The position numbers and the translations under genes were made by a program. Below are positions 14,401-26,900 of a DNA stretch of 64,000 bases, one piece after another. The stretch is from Diogma glabrata. Its lineage: Eukaryota > Arthropoda > Insecta > Diptera > Cylindrotomidae. The DNA lies in contig OY856186.1 in the NCBI GenBank assembly GCA_963693315.1, positions 367,144,359 to 367,208,358 on the forward strand, written 5' to 3'. How positions within the stretch are numbered: the first letter of the stretch is position 1; each line of letters opens with the position of its first letter. A model generated the notes under the pieces. It made no database searches. It had not been told where the DNA came from and worked only from the letters and a program-made list of their open reading frames with translations.

Positions 14401-15299
14401 CCCCATTAATATATATACTTATTAGTATTTGACACTTTTCTATACTTTTCGTTCAAATCTTACAAACTTTTCTATCATTCTAAATACTTTTAAAGATTTT
14501 CGATCGATTCGGCTCGAAGTAGGGTGCACAATTCCAAAATACATTTTGTAAGAATACTAAAATGGAGTCCTTTCATGTGATATCTAATTTGACTCGATTG
14601 TCTCAGCAAAACAAATGAAAACAACTTTATTTATTTTTAGTCCCTAACTAATATATATTCTGTAGATAGGTTGGTTTTATACTCATCTCAAATTTTAGGT
14701 CCGTATTATTTATAGTTTTCGAGATAATCGATATAATGGGAAAACAAGTTTTATTTTATGAAATGCCTTTGTAGAGGGCGGCTGTGACAATGCTTATCAG
14801 AAATGACTGGTGCCAATAAAGCAAATGGTGGTAGACCAAAATTAGCAACCTGGTAGTAGGATTGAAATGCTATGATTTACCTCTGAAAATAAATTACCCA
14901 TGTTAGGTCGGAATGGCAGCTTTTGTAAGTGATCAAGCTGGTTGCCAACCGTCAAAATACGCGACTATATTGATTCAGTGCTGACAGACTTGGCCATTGT
15001 ATCATAAAAGAATACAAGCGCACGCATAGAGAAGGCAATTGATGTGAAGGTAAACCCAGGCTTTCGATTCTAAACAATTACTAGAGTGTCAGCAACAAAT
15101 CCAATGAAAAGATACGTCTTAGAGAGAAGATTTTGGAGCTAGTCAAATACATTAAGCATAAGTCAAATATTCACAACAATTTAGGAAGATTGGTGTTATC
15201 AGTACGGATTAAAACAACAAATTTCTAAAAGGAGGCAATGTTCAAAGATAGTGTGGCTAAACCATCTGACAAATCAATCTGCAACATAGCATAAGTGGT
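14401..15299. other. Spacer and possible decayed 5' part of LOA-like LINE
   Basis: The left part is AT-rich. From about 14770 the composition becomes more like the LINE that follows and may be its decayed ORF1 or ORF1-ORF2 junction, but no frame could be matched. Treat the boundary of the LINE as uncertain. Confidence 0.35.
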
Positions 15300-15892
15300 T
15301 CATATAATCTCATGGCTTCACTTGCTAAAAAGTTGCAGACAAAAATATTAATAATTCAAGAGCCCTACATAATTAAAAACAAAGTAGCCGGTCTTTCATT
15401 GAAGGGCTGGAACATTCTGTATAAAGGGGGTCCTGACAAAACCAGAACCTGCAAAGCATCACACCAAAGTCTTGATATGCAACTCCTGGCTGAGCTTTCC
15501 TCAGGTGGTTTAACCGTAGGAATGCTCAGTTATGGAACAGCTACGGAAACAAGGCGGATACTCATTGTGTCTGCCTATCTTCCACACGACTCCATTAGTC
15601 CTCCGCCAATTCGCTGGAATTGGTACGCGTGGTTGACTCTGCCAAGCATTAAAGCCTGGATATCATAGTCGGTTGTGACGCCAATTCACATCACGTAAGC
15701 TGGGGAAGTACCAATAATAACAGCAGAGGTCAGTTTCTCTTACAGCACCTCTAAACTCCGGAGGAGAACAAATTTTTGTTAACTCTCGACAGCAAGAAAC
15801 CATAGACATCACTCTATGCTCCAGATCTCTTCTAGAAGACATCAGGAACTGGAGAGTGACAACGGATATGTCCATTAGCGATCACAGATATA
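15300..15892 (+). pseudogene. LOA/R1-like LINE, endonuclease part of ORF2
   Basis: This is the N-terminal part of a non-LTR retrotransposon ORF2, the APE-type endonuclease that nicks the target for reverse transcription. The open frame from 15312 shows IIQEPYIIKNKVAGL, the QEPY motif typical of LOA/R1-type endonucleases. After a frameshift near 15663 the sequence continues as CDANSHHVSWGS, and after another as ISDHRY, the catalytic SDH motif. The frame is then cut by a Tc1 element at the TA at 15891-15892 and resumes at 17562 (DFLVKAIPVEDRVYW). Frameshifts and stops make it a pseudogene. The LOA assignment also rests on the downstream RNase H domain; R1 or a related clade cannot be excluded. 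Confidence 0.75.
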
Positions 15893-17559
15893 CAGTAGCT
15901 AGCGAATTCGTTCACATACATTTAAAATTTTCAATAAAATGCAATTAGATAAAATTCTACTTTTGCAAAGCACTATATATTTTGCTGTTTGTTGTATTAA
16001 ACAATGCACTGTAATTCTGTGAAATAACGGTATCCATAAATTCATTTTTCGAGGAATTATTTTGACATCACCAAATTAGTTCATGTGAACAAATGTGCTC
16101 GTACCTAAATTATTCAATCAATCTAACTTATTTTATTATTTTTGAATATTAAAAAAATTAAATTTAAATATTTTGAAGACTTTTATATATTTCTGTAAGT
16201 ATAAAATTAAATATTATAAAGTAATATTATTAATATGAATAGAAATTTACATGTTTCTCTAATTGTGTAGTGTGCGTAATAGTTTTTGCTAATACTAGTA
16301 AAGATGCGACCAATTTCCAAACAAAAACGGGGCGAAATTGAATATATGCTACGTAATAACTTTACTTATACGGAGATTTCACAGAAATTAGAATGCTCAC
16401 GAGGATTAATCACGAAAATACGAAAAAATATGAACGATGATATCCCAAAAATCAGAAGTGGACCCAAAAACAGCATAACAGAAAAGGAAATGCGGCTTTT
16501 AGCACGAAATTTATCATCGGGAGTTATAGATACTGCAGTTGAGGCGGCTAATTTAATAAATAGAGACCGTGAGAAAAGCGTATCTGTACATTCTGTACGG
16601 CGCAGTCTCAAAAAATTTGGTTTAAAATCTGTGGTAAAGAAAAAAAAACCTCTACTAAAGCCACTACACAAAAAAGCTCGATTGCAGTTTGCAAAAAGGT
16701 ATGAAAAATTTACAATTAGGGACTGGGAAAAGGTGGTTTGGTCCGATGAAACAAAAATTAACTTGTTCGGGTCTGATGGTCGAAAATATACTTGGAAAAA
16801 ACCAAATGAGCGCCTTTCTGAAAGATTAATTCAGCCTACAGTAAAGTTTGGGGGAGGTTCATTGATGATATGGGGATGTTTCATCGGAGACAAAGTTGGC
16901 ATGATTCATAATATCATTGGCAAAATGGATCAAAACATGTATATTGACATCATGGATAAATATATGTTGGGTAGTCTTAAGATGTGGAAAAAATGTGTCC
17001 GCGACATAACATTCCAACAGGATAATGATCCAAAACACAAGGCAAAGAAAACAATGGAGTGGTTTAAGAAGAAGAAGATTAAATTGCTGGAATGGCCAGC
17101 TCAATCACCCGACCTCAACCCACTTGAGCACCTTTGGGGGGGATCTCAAGAGGGCAATAAATGAGGTGGATCGCTCACGCGCGAATAAGGCAAAATTGTG
17201 GACCATAATCCAAGAAAAGTGGAAAACACTCAGCGGAAATCGTTGCAGGGTACTTTGTAATAGCATGCCTGACAGAATACAAGCTGTAATTAAAGCTAAG
17301 GGTGGCTATACAAAGTACTAGACATTTTAAAAGTGGAAAAAGTGTCAGCGAGCATAATTGTTCACACCATTTTTTTTACTAAAATTATCACAAATAATAA
17401 TTTTGACATTTTATGTAACTTTTTTTTTTTTGTTTTTTAGTGTAAATAGTACCATGAAATATAAATAAAAATTTGAAGTTAAGCTGGAATAATATATTTA
17501 AATTTAAAATAAACTTTAATGTTTTTTTAATAACATGTGAACGAATTCGCTAGCTACTG
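15893..17559 (+). mobile_element. Tc1-like DNA transposon (DD34E), TA-flanked
   Basis: A complete 1667-bp element with near-identical terminal inverted repeats of about 25 bp starting CAGTAGCTAGCGAATTCG, flanked by TA on both sides (15891-15892 and 17560-17561). Degenerate inner copies of the terminal motif lie near 16077-16105 (TTCATGTGAAC...GCTCGTAC) and 17346-17370 (AGCGAGCATAATTGTTCACA), which is the IR/DR layout found in some Tc1 families. It carries one transposase gene with a single frameshift. It sits inside the LOA-like LINE endonuclease, and removing it with one TA rejoins the LINE frame. Confidence 0.95.
16304..17321 (+). pseudogene. Tc1-family transposase with one frameshift
   Basis: The enzyme would bind the inverted repeats and cut and paste the element. 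From the ATG at 16304 (an in-frame ATG lies 18 bases upstream) the protein has an N-terminal pair of helix-turn-helix regions (residues ~10-105), then a DDE catalytic core. The core contains WSDET (D148), the glycine-rich GGGSLMIWGC (183-192), FQQDNDPKHKAK (D240) and SPDLNPLEHLW (E275). Exactly 34 residues separate D240 and E275, the DD34E spacing of Tc1. In a run of seven G at 17136-17142 the frame breaks; the proper continuation (DLKRAINEVDRSR through GGYTKY) is in the next frame and ends at 17321. One surplus G explains it, so this is either a young pseudogene or a homopolymer error. Confidence 0.93.
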
Positions 17560-17561
17560 TA

Positions 17562-19008
17562 TAGACTTTCTTGTAAAGGCGATCCCAGTCGAGGATCGCG
17601 TCTACTGGAATCCAAGACAAACGGATTGGGTGTGTTTCAGGGCATTCTAGAGGAGGACTGGACTAGTGGTAGAATTTCCAAAGTCCGGGCTATTGATCAA
17701 GCCGTTGATCAGCTCAACGATCTGTTAGTCTGGGCTTTTGAGAGCTCGTGTCCCGAAACGAGGCAACGAAGTGCACACAAGTCAGTTTGGTGGAACAAAA
17801 ACCTTGATAAACTCAGACAAAGATCTAAGAAACTTCCGAACAGAGCATCGAAAACTCGTGATGAAGCTGATTGGGCTCTGTACAGTGAAGCAAGGAAACT
17901 TTTCAAAAGGCTTGAGTCGATTGAGACTATCACAGAAGGTTCTGCACTAATGAGGGCCTTGAAAAAGGATCCTTTAGCGAGACTGGATAATGTTAAATTA
18001 TGCGATAATACTTACACTGCTTCAAATGAAGAAACTTATACAGCACTGTTTCAACACCATTTTCCTAGCTGTGTACTTGGGGTGATTCCTAAAGGGACAG
18101 CAGCAGAAAATAGTGAAAAACCAAACCGAATGGACTGGATAATGGCAAAAAGAGTTGTATCGCCCGAGGCTCTGTCTTGGGCTATCGGCTCCTTTGAGCC
18201 ATACAAATCTCCAGGTCCAGACGGAATATGGCCTATTATTATACAACAGTGTCTGGACATAATAGAAGATAGGCTCTTAAAGATCTTCGTGGCCTGCATA
18301 GCTCTCGGCTATGTACCACAGGCCTGGAGAAACGTGAGAGTTGTATATATCCCAAAACCAGGGAAAATCGACTATTGCGAAGCGAAAAACTTCAGACCGA
18401 TCAGTCTTTTCTCATACTTTCTAAAGTCTCTGGAAAGGTTGATCGACCGTTACATCAGAAACGTCTGTCTGAAGAAAACACCGCTAAGCAATATGCAACA
18501 CGTTTATCAAGCGGGAAAGTCTACGGACACAATCCTTTTAGAGGTGGTCTCTGATATTGAAGAGACTATCTCTAAAAAGGCTATCACTCTTGGCGCTTTT
18601 CTGGACATAGAAAAGGCTTTTGACAAAGCCACTTTTGAGTCACTCCTTAACGGAGCGGCAAGGTACAGCGTGAATAAAACACTCTTAAGGTGGATACGAC
18701 GGGCTCTGGAAGATCGATGTCTGCTTATTCACACGAAGGACAACACCACAATCCAGGTAGGTGTGAAGCTTGAATGTCCCCAAGGACACTTGTTAACACT
18801 CCAAGATAATGTGAAATATCGTGGTGTTACTCTCGATAAACGGCTCAATTGGACTGTTTATGTTGAGACTAAATGCGCAAACGCAACTCAAGTTCTGTGG
18901 CAATGCAGAAGGGCTTCCGGTGGCAAATGGGGGCTGACTCCGAAAATGGTCTACAGGCTGTATAAAGTAGTGGTCAGACCCATTGTCAGCTATGGGTTCC
19001 TTGCATGA
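17562..19008 (+). pseudogene. LOA-like LINE reverse transcriptase, catalytic block deleted
   Basis: Continuation of ORF2 after the Tc1 insertion. A long open frame (17626-19008, 460 codons) carries recognisable RT blocks: the FEPYKSPGPDGIWP fingers motif, PKPGKIDY, FRPISLFSYFLKSLERLID, and FLDIEKAFDKATFESL (palm motif A with D). It then reads LECPQG and passes directly to KYRGVTLDKRLNW, a motif that normally lies well downstream. The segment between, which should hold the YxDD active site, is missing in frame. The enzyme is therefore dead although the frame stays open. Before 17626 the frame is interrupted by a stop. Confidence 0.85.
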
Positions 19009-19621
19009 CTCTCAAGAACTTTTGTTGGGAATGCGATAAAAAAACTGGAGGCGGTACAAAGGCTTGCTTGCTTATGTATCACTAGTACCTACAGGACAAC
19101 GCTCACAGCGAATCTCCAGATCTAATTAGGGCTTCCTCCCTTGCACATATTTGTAAGAATGGAAGGCTGTTAAGGCTACAAAAAGGCTCGAGCTCCTGGG
19201 AAAACAGTAAGGGCTGTAGGAAAAATCATCAAGCGCTGTGGAAGGATCTGGAAGAACACATGACAGATCTGTCCATGCCGACTGATGACACACTACCTCT
19301 AACTGCCTTTCAAAAGCAGTATAGAGTTGTAATTCCAACAATAGAGGACCGGTCCTCAGCTAATTTGCTATTGGACAGTGCGCCAGCACGTTGGACATCT
19401 ACACAGATGGATCTCTCACTGAAAATGGTGCAAAAGCTGCGGCTTACTTCAGTAATGAAGATCTAGGCCTGCAATTTCCACTTGGCGAGTACTATACAGT
19501 CTTTCAGGCTGAGGTATTCGCCATAAATGCAGCATCAAGGCGAGCGACGGAGCTTAAGTGGTCTGACAAGATCATCAATATTTTTACTGATAGCCAGGCT
19601 GCTCTAAAAGCTCTGGGAAGT
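19009..19621 (+). pseudogene. LOA-like LINE, ORF2 connection and RNase H N-terminal half
   Basis: After the RT frame ends, the ORF2 sequence goes on with frameshifts. From 19391 it encodes an RNase H domain start, DIYTDGSLTENGAKAA, followed by FQAEVFAINAASRRA and IFTDSQAALKALGS, giving the D, E and D catalytic positions. An RNase H domain after RT is characteristic of the I/LOA/R1 group, not of jockey or CR1. The domain breaks off at about 19621 and resumes at about 23377. Confidence 0.8.
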
Positions 19622-22600
19622 GTAATGAACCGCTGCTTCGTTGAAAGTCAACGAAGTGGCACAGCAGGTCGCGTACCTAGCGAGATTAATTTTTTTGCCC
19701 CTGACCAGCTTCAATCATTGGGATCGAGTAAGAAATCCTGCTACTTCAGCACAAATAAACAACGTACGCGAAATACAATATTATAACGGGTGGAAAAAAA
19801 AAGTGAAATAATGAGACTCTGGCGACCCCCTTATGCGAAAGAACCACGATCAGCACGTCCAGCCCCATAATTTAATCCATTCACACTCTCACGTACTCTA
19901 TCCACTCATTCCTTTACACACCCACACACATATACACACATCCATGCTCATACGCGATCACGCATACGTATACACCTGTAGTCGACTTTCATACCCAAAC
20001 GCATCAGGAACTCTCCATTTACTAAGAGTATATTCAGCGAATGAATATCGAAGAGATAACAAATTATTGATAAGAACAAGAAATGATCTAAATCAGTCGA
20101 TACATAAATGATAATTGCTTTAGTTTAGATGTTTTGGAGTCATCCTCGTAATTGCTATAATTTAATATTAGTTTATCGCAGTCTACATTATTATGTGAGC
20201 TTTCATACAGCGTTGTAAATGTAAGCATCAATGGTTAGGCATCTTTTCAGGATAGACATTGCCAGAGCTTCTCTTAGATATGAGCTGGAGTAAAAACCTA
20301 TCTAATTTATGGTAATAATTAAAACCGCGCAATCTAACATCCAATTCAATTCGAAGTGTAAATTTAAAATGAAATGATTTAGATTTGCCGTGCTTATCTA
20401 AATTCACTGTAATAAATATTGAAGTTGTTTTTTACACCTCCCTGTTAATTGATAAGGTAATCAAAACAGTATGGAAGAGATATTAGTGTAATAGCAACGA
20501 AGGAGAACCCAAACGCAATAAAGTAAATGAGATACCACGTTATCGATGACTTAACCGAAATTACCCACACCAATGGTAATTCGATAGTCATGCCTTTTTT
20601 TTGTCGGTTAAATTACCGCGGTATAACTATAGCAATAAAATTCGTATTCGCAGTAAAGACGTATCCACCCATCCACACATCCACGCACTCACATGGCTCA
20701 TATACCCACACATGCGCACGCACCCACACACACACTCACACACATACCCGAAATAACCCATTTATCATTCATTACCACCGAAAAATGTTATGGAGCGTGA
20801 ATAATGAAACCATGTCATATCAATTTTATCGTTAAATGCAGTGGTTTTATATGTTTAGCAACAGAAAGGAATTTATCAGTTCTTGCTTTATTCTAATTGA
20901 TAGTGATCTTGCACTGGAGTATGTTTTTTTCTTTGTTATGTTGGATATCTTCAGAATCACACCAAATGATTAAACGCTAATGGTTAATGCGACGTTGCTG
21001 GTTTCATTTTTTTTTCTTTGTTTGGCAGATTAATCTAATCAACCACCAAAAACAAATTCAAGAAAAAAAAATTTAGCACCAAGTCCAATTCAACGTAACG
21101 GTATCGAATATGTACATATCCTTATCCATATATCGCTTTAATTCACGAACCATTCCTTGTTGGTCCATCTTCTGGTGTAACATACATTGCAACTGAAATT
21201 GGATGTTTATATGTTTCTTTTGTTTTTTATTGAAAAAAAAAACAAAATGAAATTCATTTCTGATATTAACTGATAAATACAAATAAACAGAAAAACTTAA
21301 AGTTCATTGTTCAGAATCGTTCACAGCTTTAACCGGTATTTTCATTATATATGTTTTTGATAATATCCTGTATTATGATTTATGTATGAGAGTAATGAAA
21401 AATTAAAAATACTAATAAAATTACATTCGGTCACTGTTTTTCCATTTTACGGTTATTTACTTGTTTACTCTAGAAATTACAGATTACACTACTATAGAGA
21501 AATAGTGGTGCTATGTGTGATCGTTTATAATTACATCAGAATCAATGATTTGATTATAGGTTGTTTAAATTTTTACGACAATCATTAGACATTAATCAGT
21601 AATTTCACATAAAAAAATAATTTACAAGCTATTTGGGTTTGATTTATGCTATACCAACCATACACATCTCATGTACTCCCCCCCCCCCCCTCCTGCTCCC
21701 GGTTAGGCAAGTTCAGCAAGCCGGCAAATGTCCATATTGCAAAATCGCTGTATAAAAATTCTGATCCAAGCCGGAAAATGCGTCAAGATAGTATATCAAA
21801 ACCAAATGGTTGTTCAGGAAACGCCATAAAACAAATATCAGCACTCCTAATGCACAAGTAGCACGTGGCCAAGTAATCCGGGTAAATTATCACAGGTGGA
21901 TTATAGAATAGCCTCTCCCGTTTTATAGGTATAATTCAATCTTTACAACACAGCATGCAAAATAACATGGATACCAATACAATAATTTGACTATTTATTT
22001 TGATCGTTCTTTATACAAATCATACTCAAATCCACACTAAGCTTACATGTACTGATTCGTTAATTGTAGGTTTGTATTCTTTTCATTGAGTTATTTCTAC
22101 CATTGTTACACAAATTACAATAAAAGCTTCATTCAGCTTATTTTCATATACCCACTAATTAGTTAATGGGTAGATTTGTATTTTTACACAATAAATTATT
22201 TTTACACAATAAATTTAGATTTACACAATAAATTAGATTTACACAATAAATTATTTGTACACAATAACTTAGTTTAAAACATTACATTATTTTTTAAACA
22301 TTCAATTAATTTTGTTTTTGGTTTACTTTTACTTTCATAAAACAAAGAAATTTTTTTGTTAGTATTAAACTTAATTTTCGCTTACAATTAAATTATTGGT
22401 TTCTTTACTTTGGTTTGAAAAATTATTAAGAAAAATTAACATGGAAAAACACCCGAGAATTTCAAACAAAATGACACAGCTGTTCATTTGTTTTGTCAGA
22501 TTATCAAAAAAAGAGTCACAATAGACTAAGAGACTTCTATCAGAAAAATTTGCTTATTTATAAGCAAAATAAAAACGATTTTACATCTCGAATTAATAAA

Positions 22601-23376
22601 CTCAACAAAAATCTGTCCGTTGGACAATTTTATTCGATAACTCGATGTACAAAAAAAAATTTTCGATAAGGTAAACAGAGACATCCATAATGAAATGATT
22701 TAGGAAATTATATTTACCAATTTATTCACTAAGGATTTATCAGGCTCTAATATCGGAGGCTACAACCAATTTCTAATATTGATTGTAAGGTAGTGGTACC
22801 ATGAATCGTATTAACGTAGTGGTACCATGAATCGATGATATTATACAACCGCTCCATGTTAATTTTCATAATGATTGACGAATAAGTTAGATATAGGAAA
22901 TCACGTTAGAATATATTACACAACTGTTAGGACGATCCTTGTTTTCTGAAAACTATTGTGGATGACGGTTACGGTTTGAGTTTAAGACAATATGATTAAA
23001 GAGCAACAAACGGAAATAAATAAAAATCTCCGCCAATGCAAATTTCATGCGCGTGAGTAAGCAGTGCAACTCCAAATCAGTGAATTACCGTTAATGACAT
23101 TTACAACTGTTTAATAGCGATTAACCATCACAAACTGAACAAAGAATATTATAATAGGAAACATAACACTACCGTTCCAGAATAATAAATTTGTGTAGCG
23201 GAAACCATAGTGAATGACGACTATGGATTGAATATAAGAAGCTAATAAAAAAATTTGAGGATAACTATGAAAACAAATATGAGGATTTATGTTAAGGTAA
23301 ACATGGTGTGAGCGGGACAGTGGTTTGAATTATAATAGTGGAGCTTGAATTACCCGTCATGATAGAAGTTATACTA
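19622..23376. mobile_element. 3.75-kb unclassified insertion inside the LINE RNase H domain
   Basis: This segment separates the two halves of one RNase H domain, so it was inserted after the LINE. No transposase, RT or integrase is visible. Near its left end is a perfect hairpin, CTTCGTTGA-AAG-TCAACGAAG (19636-19656), and TCTGGCGACCCCC (19805-19817), which resembles a primer-binding site. A CA-rich region (19915-19975, 20665-20750), a run of C (21670-21680) and small tandem repeats fill the rest. Target duplication could not be defined. It could be a degraded LTR element or several nested non-autonomous pieces. Confidence 0.5.
22164..22275. repeat. Short tandem repeat TTTACACAATAAATTA-like
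   Basis: About five imperfect copies of a ~17-24 bp unit with the shared core TACACAATAAATT, inside the unclassified insertion. No function is apparent. Confidence 0.75.
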
Positions 23377-23966
23377 TTAAGTCAAAAATAGTGCAAGAAT
23401 GTTCTAGGTCCTTGAATTATCTCGGGCTCAAGAACAGCATATCACTGATATGGACACCAGGGCATAGTGGGAATCTCGGGAGCAAAAAAGCTAATGATTT
23501 AGCAAAGAGCACCGCAGGAAGGCTCATAGGTCCTGAACCAGCAATTGATATATCGAAAGGTAGGATAAGATCGCTAGTCAAAAAAGTTCTCTTTCGGTCC
23601 AGTGACTCTCAATGGAGGAGCACAGAAGGCTGCAAGGTCTCCAAGATGTTCACTCCAGAGTTGAACCAGCAAACTACCAAATTCCTGTTAAATCTGACTC
23701 GGTAAGACTGCAGGCTAATGGTGGGAATACTAATAGGTTGCCATCTTGTGAACAAACATATGGTCTGGCTTCGAGTAGAAAATGATCCAACATGTCGCGT
23801 TTCTCTTGAAGAGGATGAAACAGTTCCTCACATTGTGGCAGAATGTTTGGCTTTCTCAATGCTCCGAAGCGTCATGCTAGGATCAAACTATCTAAGAATA
23901 GAAGATTTCTGCAAAGCAGACCATTCAAGGCTGTTGGCTTTTTTCAAATGGGTCTTCAGCTCTTGA
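23377..23966 (+). pseudogene. LOA-like LINE, RNase H C-terminal half and ORF2 end
   Basis: The frame resumes with KSKIVQECSRSLNYLG, then SLIWTPGHSGNLGSKKANDLAK, the C-terminal RNase H block with the conserved histidine and aspartate. The sequence after it continues with a frameshift near 23705 to a zinc-finger-like tail, CRVSLEEDETVPHIVAEC, of the C-x-H-C type found at ORF2 ends. The frame stops at 23966. The domain joins logically to the half at 19391-19621, showing that the intervening 3.75 kb is an insertion. Confidence 0.8.
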
Positions 23967-26900
23967 ATATGAGGATGGCATAAAGGACTTAGCAGTCTAC
24001 ATGTCAGGCTACGACTACATGGTCGCTTCGCTAAAAAAAAACCATAAAAACTGGAGGAAATCAGTCTACAAACCGACCATGCAGAAGAAGAAATAAAATA
24101 TTTAGCAATGCAGGAGAAAAAACAGCAATGTAAAGAATAAACAACGACACCACCATTGAAATGAGCTAGTAAAAGCAAATGAGCCTTCCTTACCTTCATA
24201 GTTAACATGGTATCTTCGGATATTCAAAGAGTCTGAATAATGATTATTTCATAATTAGTGTGCTAAAAATGTCCAACTAATTAATAAAAAAAAACGAATA
24301 GCTAGGTATAGGTAACGCAAATGGGTAATATGGAAATTACAACTGAGCCGGAATCCAAATAGCAGTATGCAGAACATCGTAAATGGAAGTGGGAGAAAAA
24401 ACGACGCAAAACATCAGGTAAAAGGTATCAAAAACCTGATGCGCTTCTCATTAAAAAATTTAATTCGTTTACTTAAACCGATATTCTAAAAAGAGTTAAA
24501 GGAAAAGCAATTACTAAGTTAAACGAACTTAGTGAAAATGTGGCCCAGATCAGAGAAACAACACCATAAGTCCTGATTTTAGAACTATAAATTACCGAAA
24601 ACAGTCCAGAAATGTCGGTCTTTCAACAACTAGTTGGCAGTGTTTATGGGAGTTGAATCATAAATATAAACCGTAGCAAAAGAGATAACTATCAAATTTA
24701 AGCATACTAGCTCTTGAATATGAGGATGGCATTGAATATGAAGATAATAGCTCTTGAATATGAGGATGGCATAAAGGACTTAGCAGTCTACATGTCAGGC
24801 TACGATTACATGGTCGCCTCGCTAAAAAAAAAACCATAAAAACTGGAGGAAATCAGTCTACAAACCGACCATGCAGAAGAAGAAATAAAATATTTAGCAA
24901 TGCAGGAGAAAAAACAGCAATGTAAAGAATAAACAACGACACCACCATTAAAATGAGCTAGTAAAAGCAAACGAGCCTTCCTTACCTTCATAGTTAACAT
25001 GGTATCTTCGGATATTCAAAGAGTCTGAATAATGATTATTTCATAATTAGTGTGCTAAAAATGTCCAACTAATTAATAAAAAAAAACGAATAGCTAGGTA
25101 TAGGTAACGCAAATGGGTAATATGGAAATTACAACTGAGCCGGAATCCAAATAGCAGTATGCAGAACATCGTAAATGGAAGTGGGAGAAAAAACGACGCA
25201 AAACATCAGGTAAAAGGTATCAAAAACCTGATGCGCTTCTCATTAAAAAATTTAATTCGTTTACTTAAACCGATATTCTAAAAAGAGTTAAAGGAAAAGC
25301 AATTACTAAGTTAAACGAACTTAGTGAAAATGTGGCCCAGATCAGAGAAACAACACCATAAGTCCTGATTTTAGAACTATAAATTACCGAAAACAGTCCA
25401 GAAATTTCGGTCTTTCAACAACTAGTTGGCAGTGTTTATGGGAGTTGAATCATAAATATAAACCGTAGCAAAAGAGATAACTATCAAATTAAAGCATACT
25501 AGCTCTTGAATATGAGGATGGCATTGAATATGAAGATAATAGCTCTTGAATATGAGGATGGCATAAAGGACTTAGCAGTCTACATGTCAGGCTACGACTA
25601 CATGGTCGCCTCGCTAAAAAAAAAAACCATAAAAACTGGAGGAAATCAGTCTACAAACCGACCATGCAGAAGAAGAAATAAAATATTTAGCAATGCAGGA
25701 GAAAAAACAGCAATGTAAAGAATAAACAACGACACCACCATTGAAATGAGCTAGTAAAAGCAAACGAGCCTTCCTTACCTTCATAGTTAACATGGTATCT
25801 TCGGATATTCAAAGAGTCTGAATAATGATTATTTCATAATTAGTGTGCTAAAAATGTCCAACTAATTAATAAAAAAAAACGAATAGCTAGGTATAGGTAA
25901 CGCAAATGGGTAATATGGAAATTACAACTGAGCCAGAATCCAAATAGCAGTATGCAGAACATCGTAAATGGAAGTGGGAGAAAAAACGACGCAAAACATC
26001 AGGTAAAAGGTATCAAAAACCTGATGCGCTTCTCATTAAAAAATTTAATTCGTTTACTTAAACCGATATTCTAAAAAGAGTTAAAGGAAAAGCAATTACT
26101 AAGTTAAACGAACTTAGTGAAAATGTGGCCCAGATCAGAGAAACAACACCATAAGTCCTGATTTTAGAACTATAAATTACCGAAAACAGTCCAGAAATGT
26201 CGGTCTTTCAACAACTAGTTGGCAGTGTTTATGGGAGTTGAATCATAAATATAAACCGTAGCAAAAGAGATAACTATCAAATTTAAGCATACTAGCTCTT
26301 GAATATGAGGATGGCATTGAATATGAGGATAATAGCTCTTGAATATGAGGATGGCATAAAGGACTTAGCAGTCTACATGTCAGGCTACGACTACATGGTC
26401 GCCTCGCTAAAAAAAAAAAACCATAAAAACTGGAGGAAATCAGTCTACAAACCGACCATGCAGAAGAAGAAATAAAATATTTAGCAATGCAGGAGAAAAA
26501 ACAGCAATGTAAAGAATAAACAACGACACCACCATTGAAATGAGCTAGTAAAAGCAAACGAGCCTTCCTTACCTTCATAGTTAACATGGTATCTTCGGAT
26601 ATTCAAAGAGTCTGAATAATGATTATTTCATAATTAGTGTGCTAAAAATGTCCAACTAATTAATAAAAAAAAACGAATAGCTAGGTATAGGTAACGCAAA
26701 TGGGTAATATGGAAATTACAACTGAGCCGGAATCCAAATAGCAGTATGCAGAACATCGTAAATGGAAGTGGAAGAAAAAACGACGCAAAACATCAGGTAA
26801 AAGGTATCAAAAACCTGATGCGCTTCTCATTAAAAAATTTAATTCGTTTACTTAAACCGATATTCTAAAAAGAGTTAAAGGAAAAGCAATTACTAAGTTA

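Noticed and set aside
24806..26587. Minus-strand frames starting MLTMKVRKARLLLLAHFN in successive tandem units
   Set aside because: They recur only because the 793-bp unit recurs, and they lie antisense to LINE-derived sequence.
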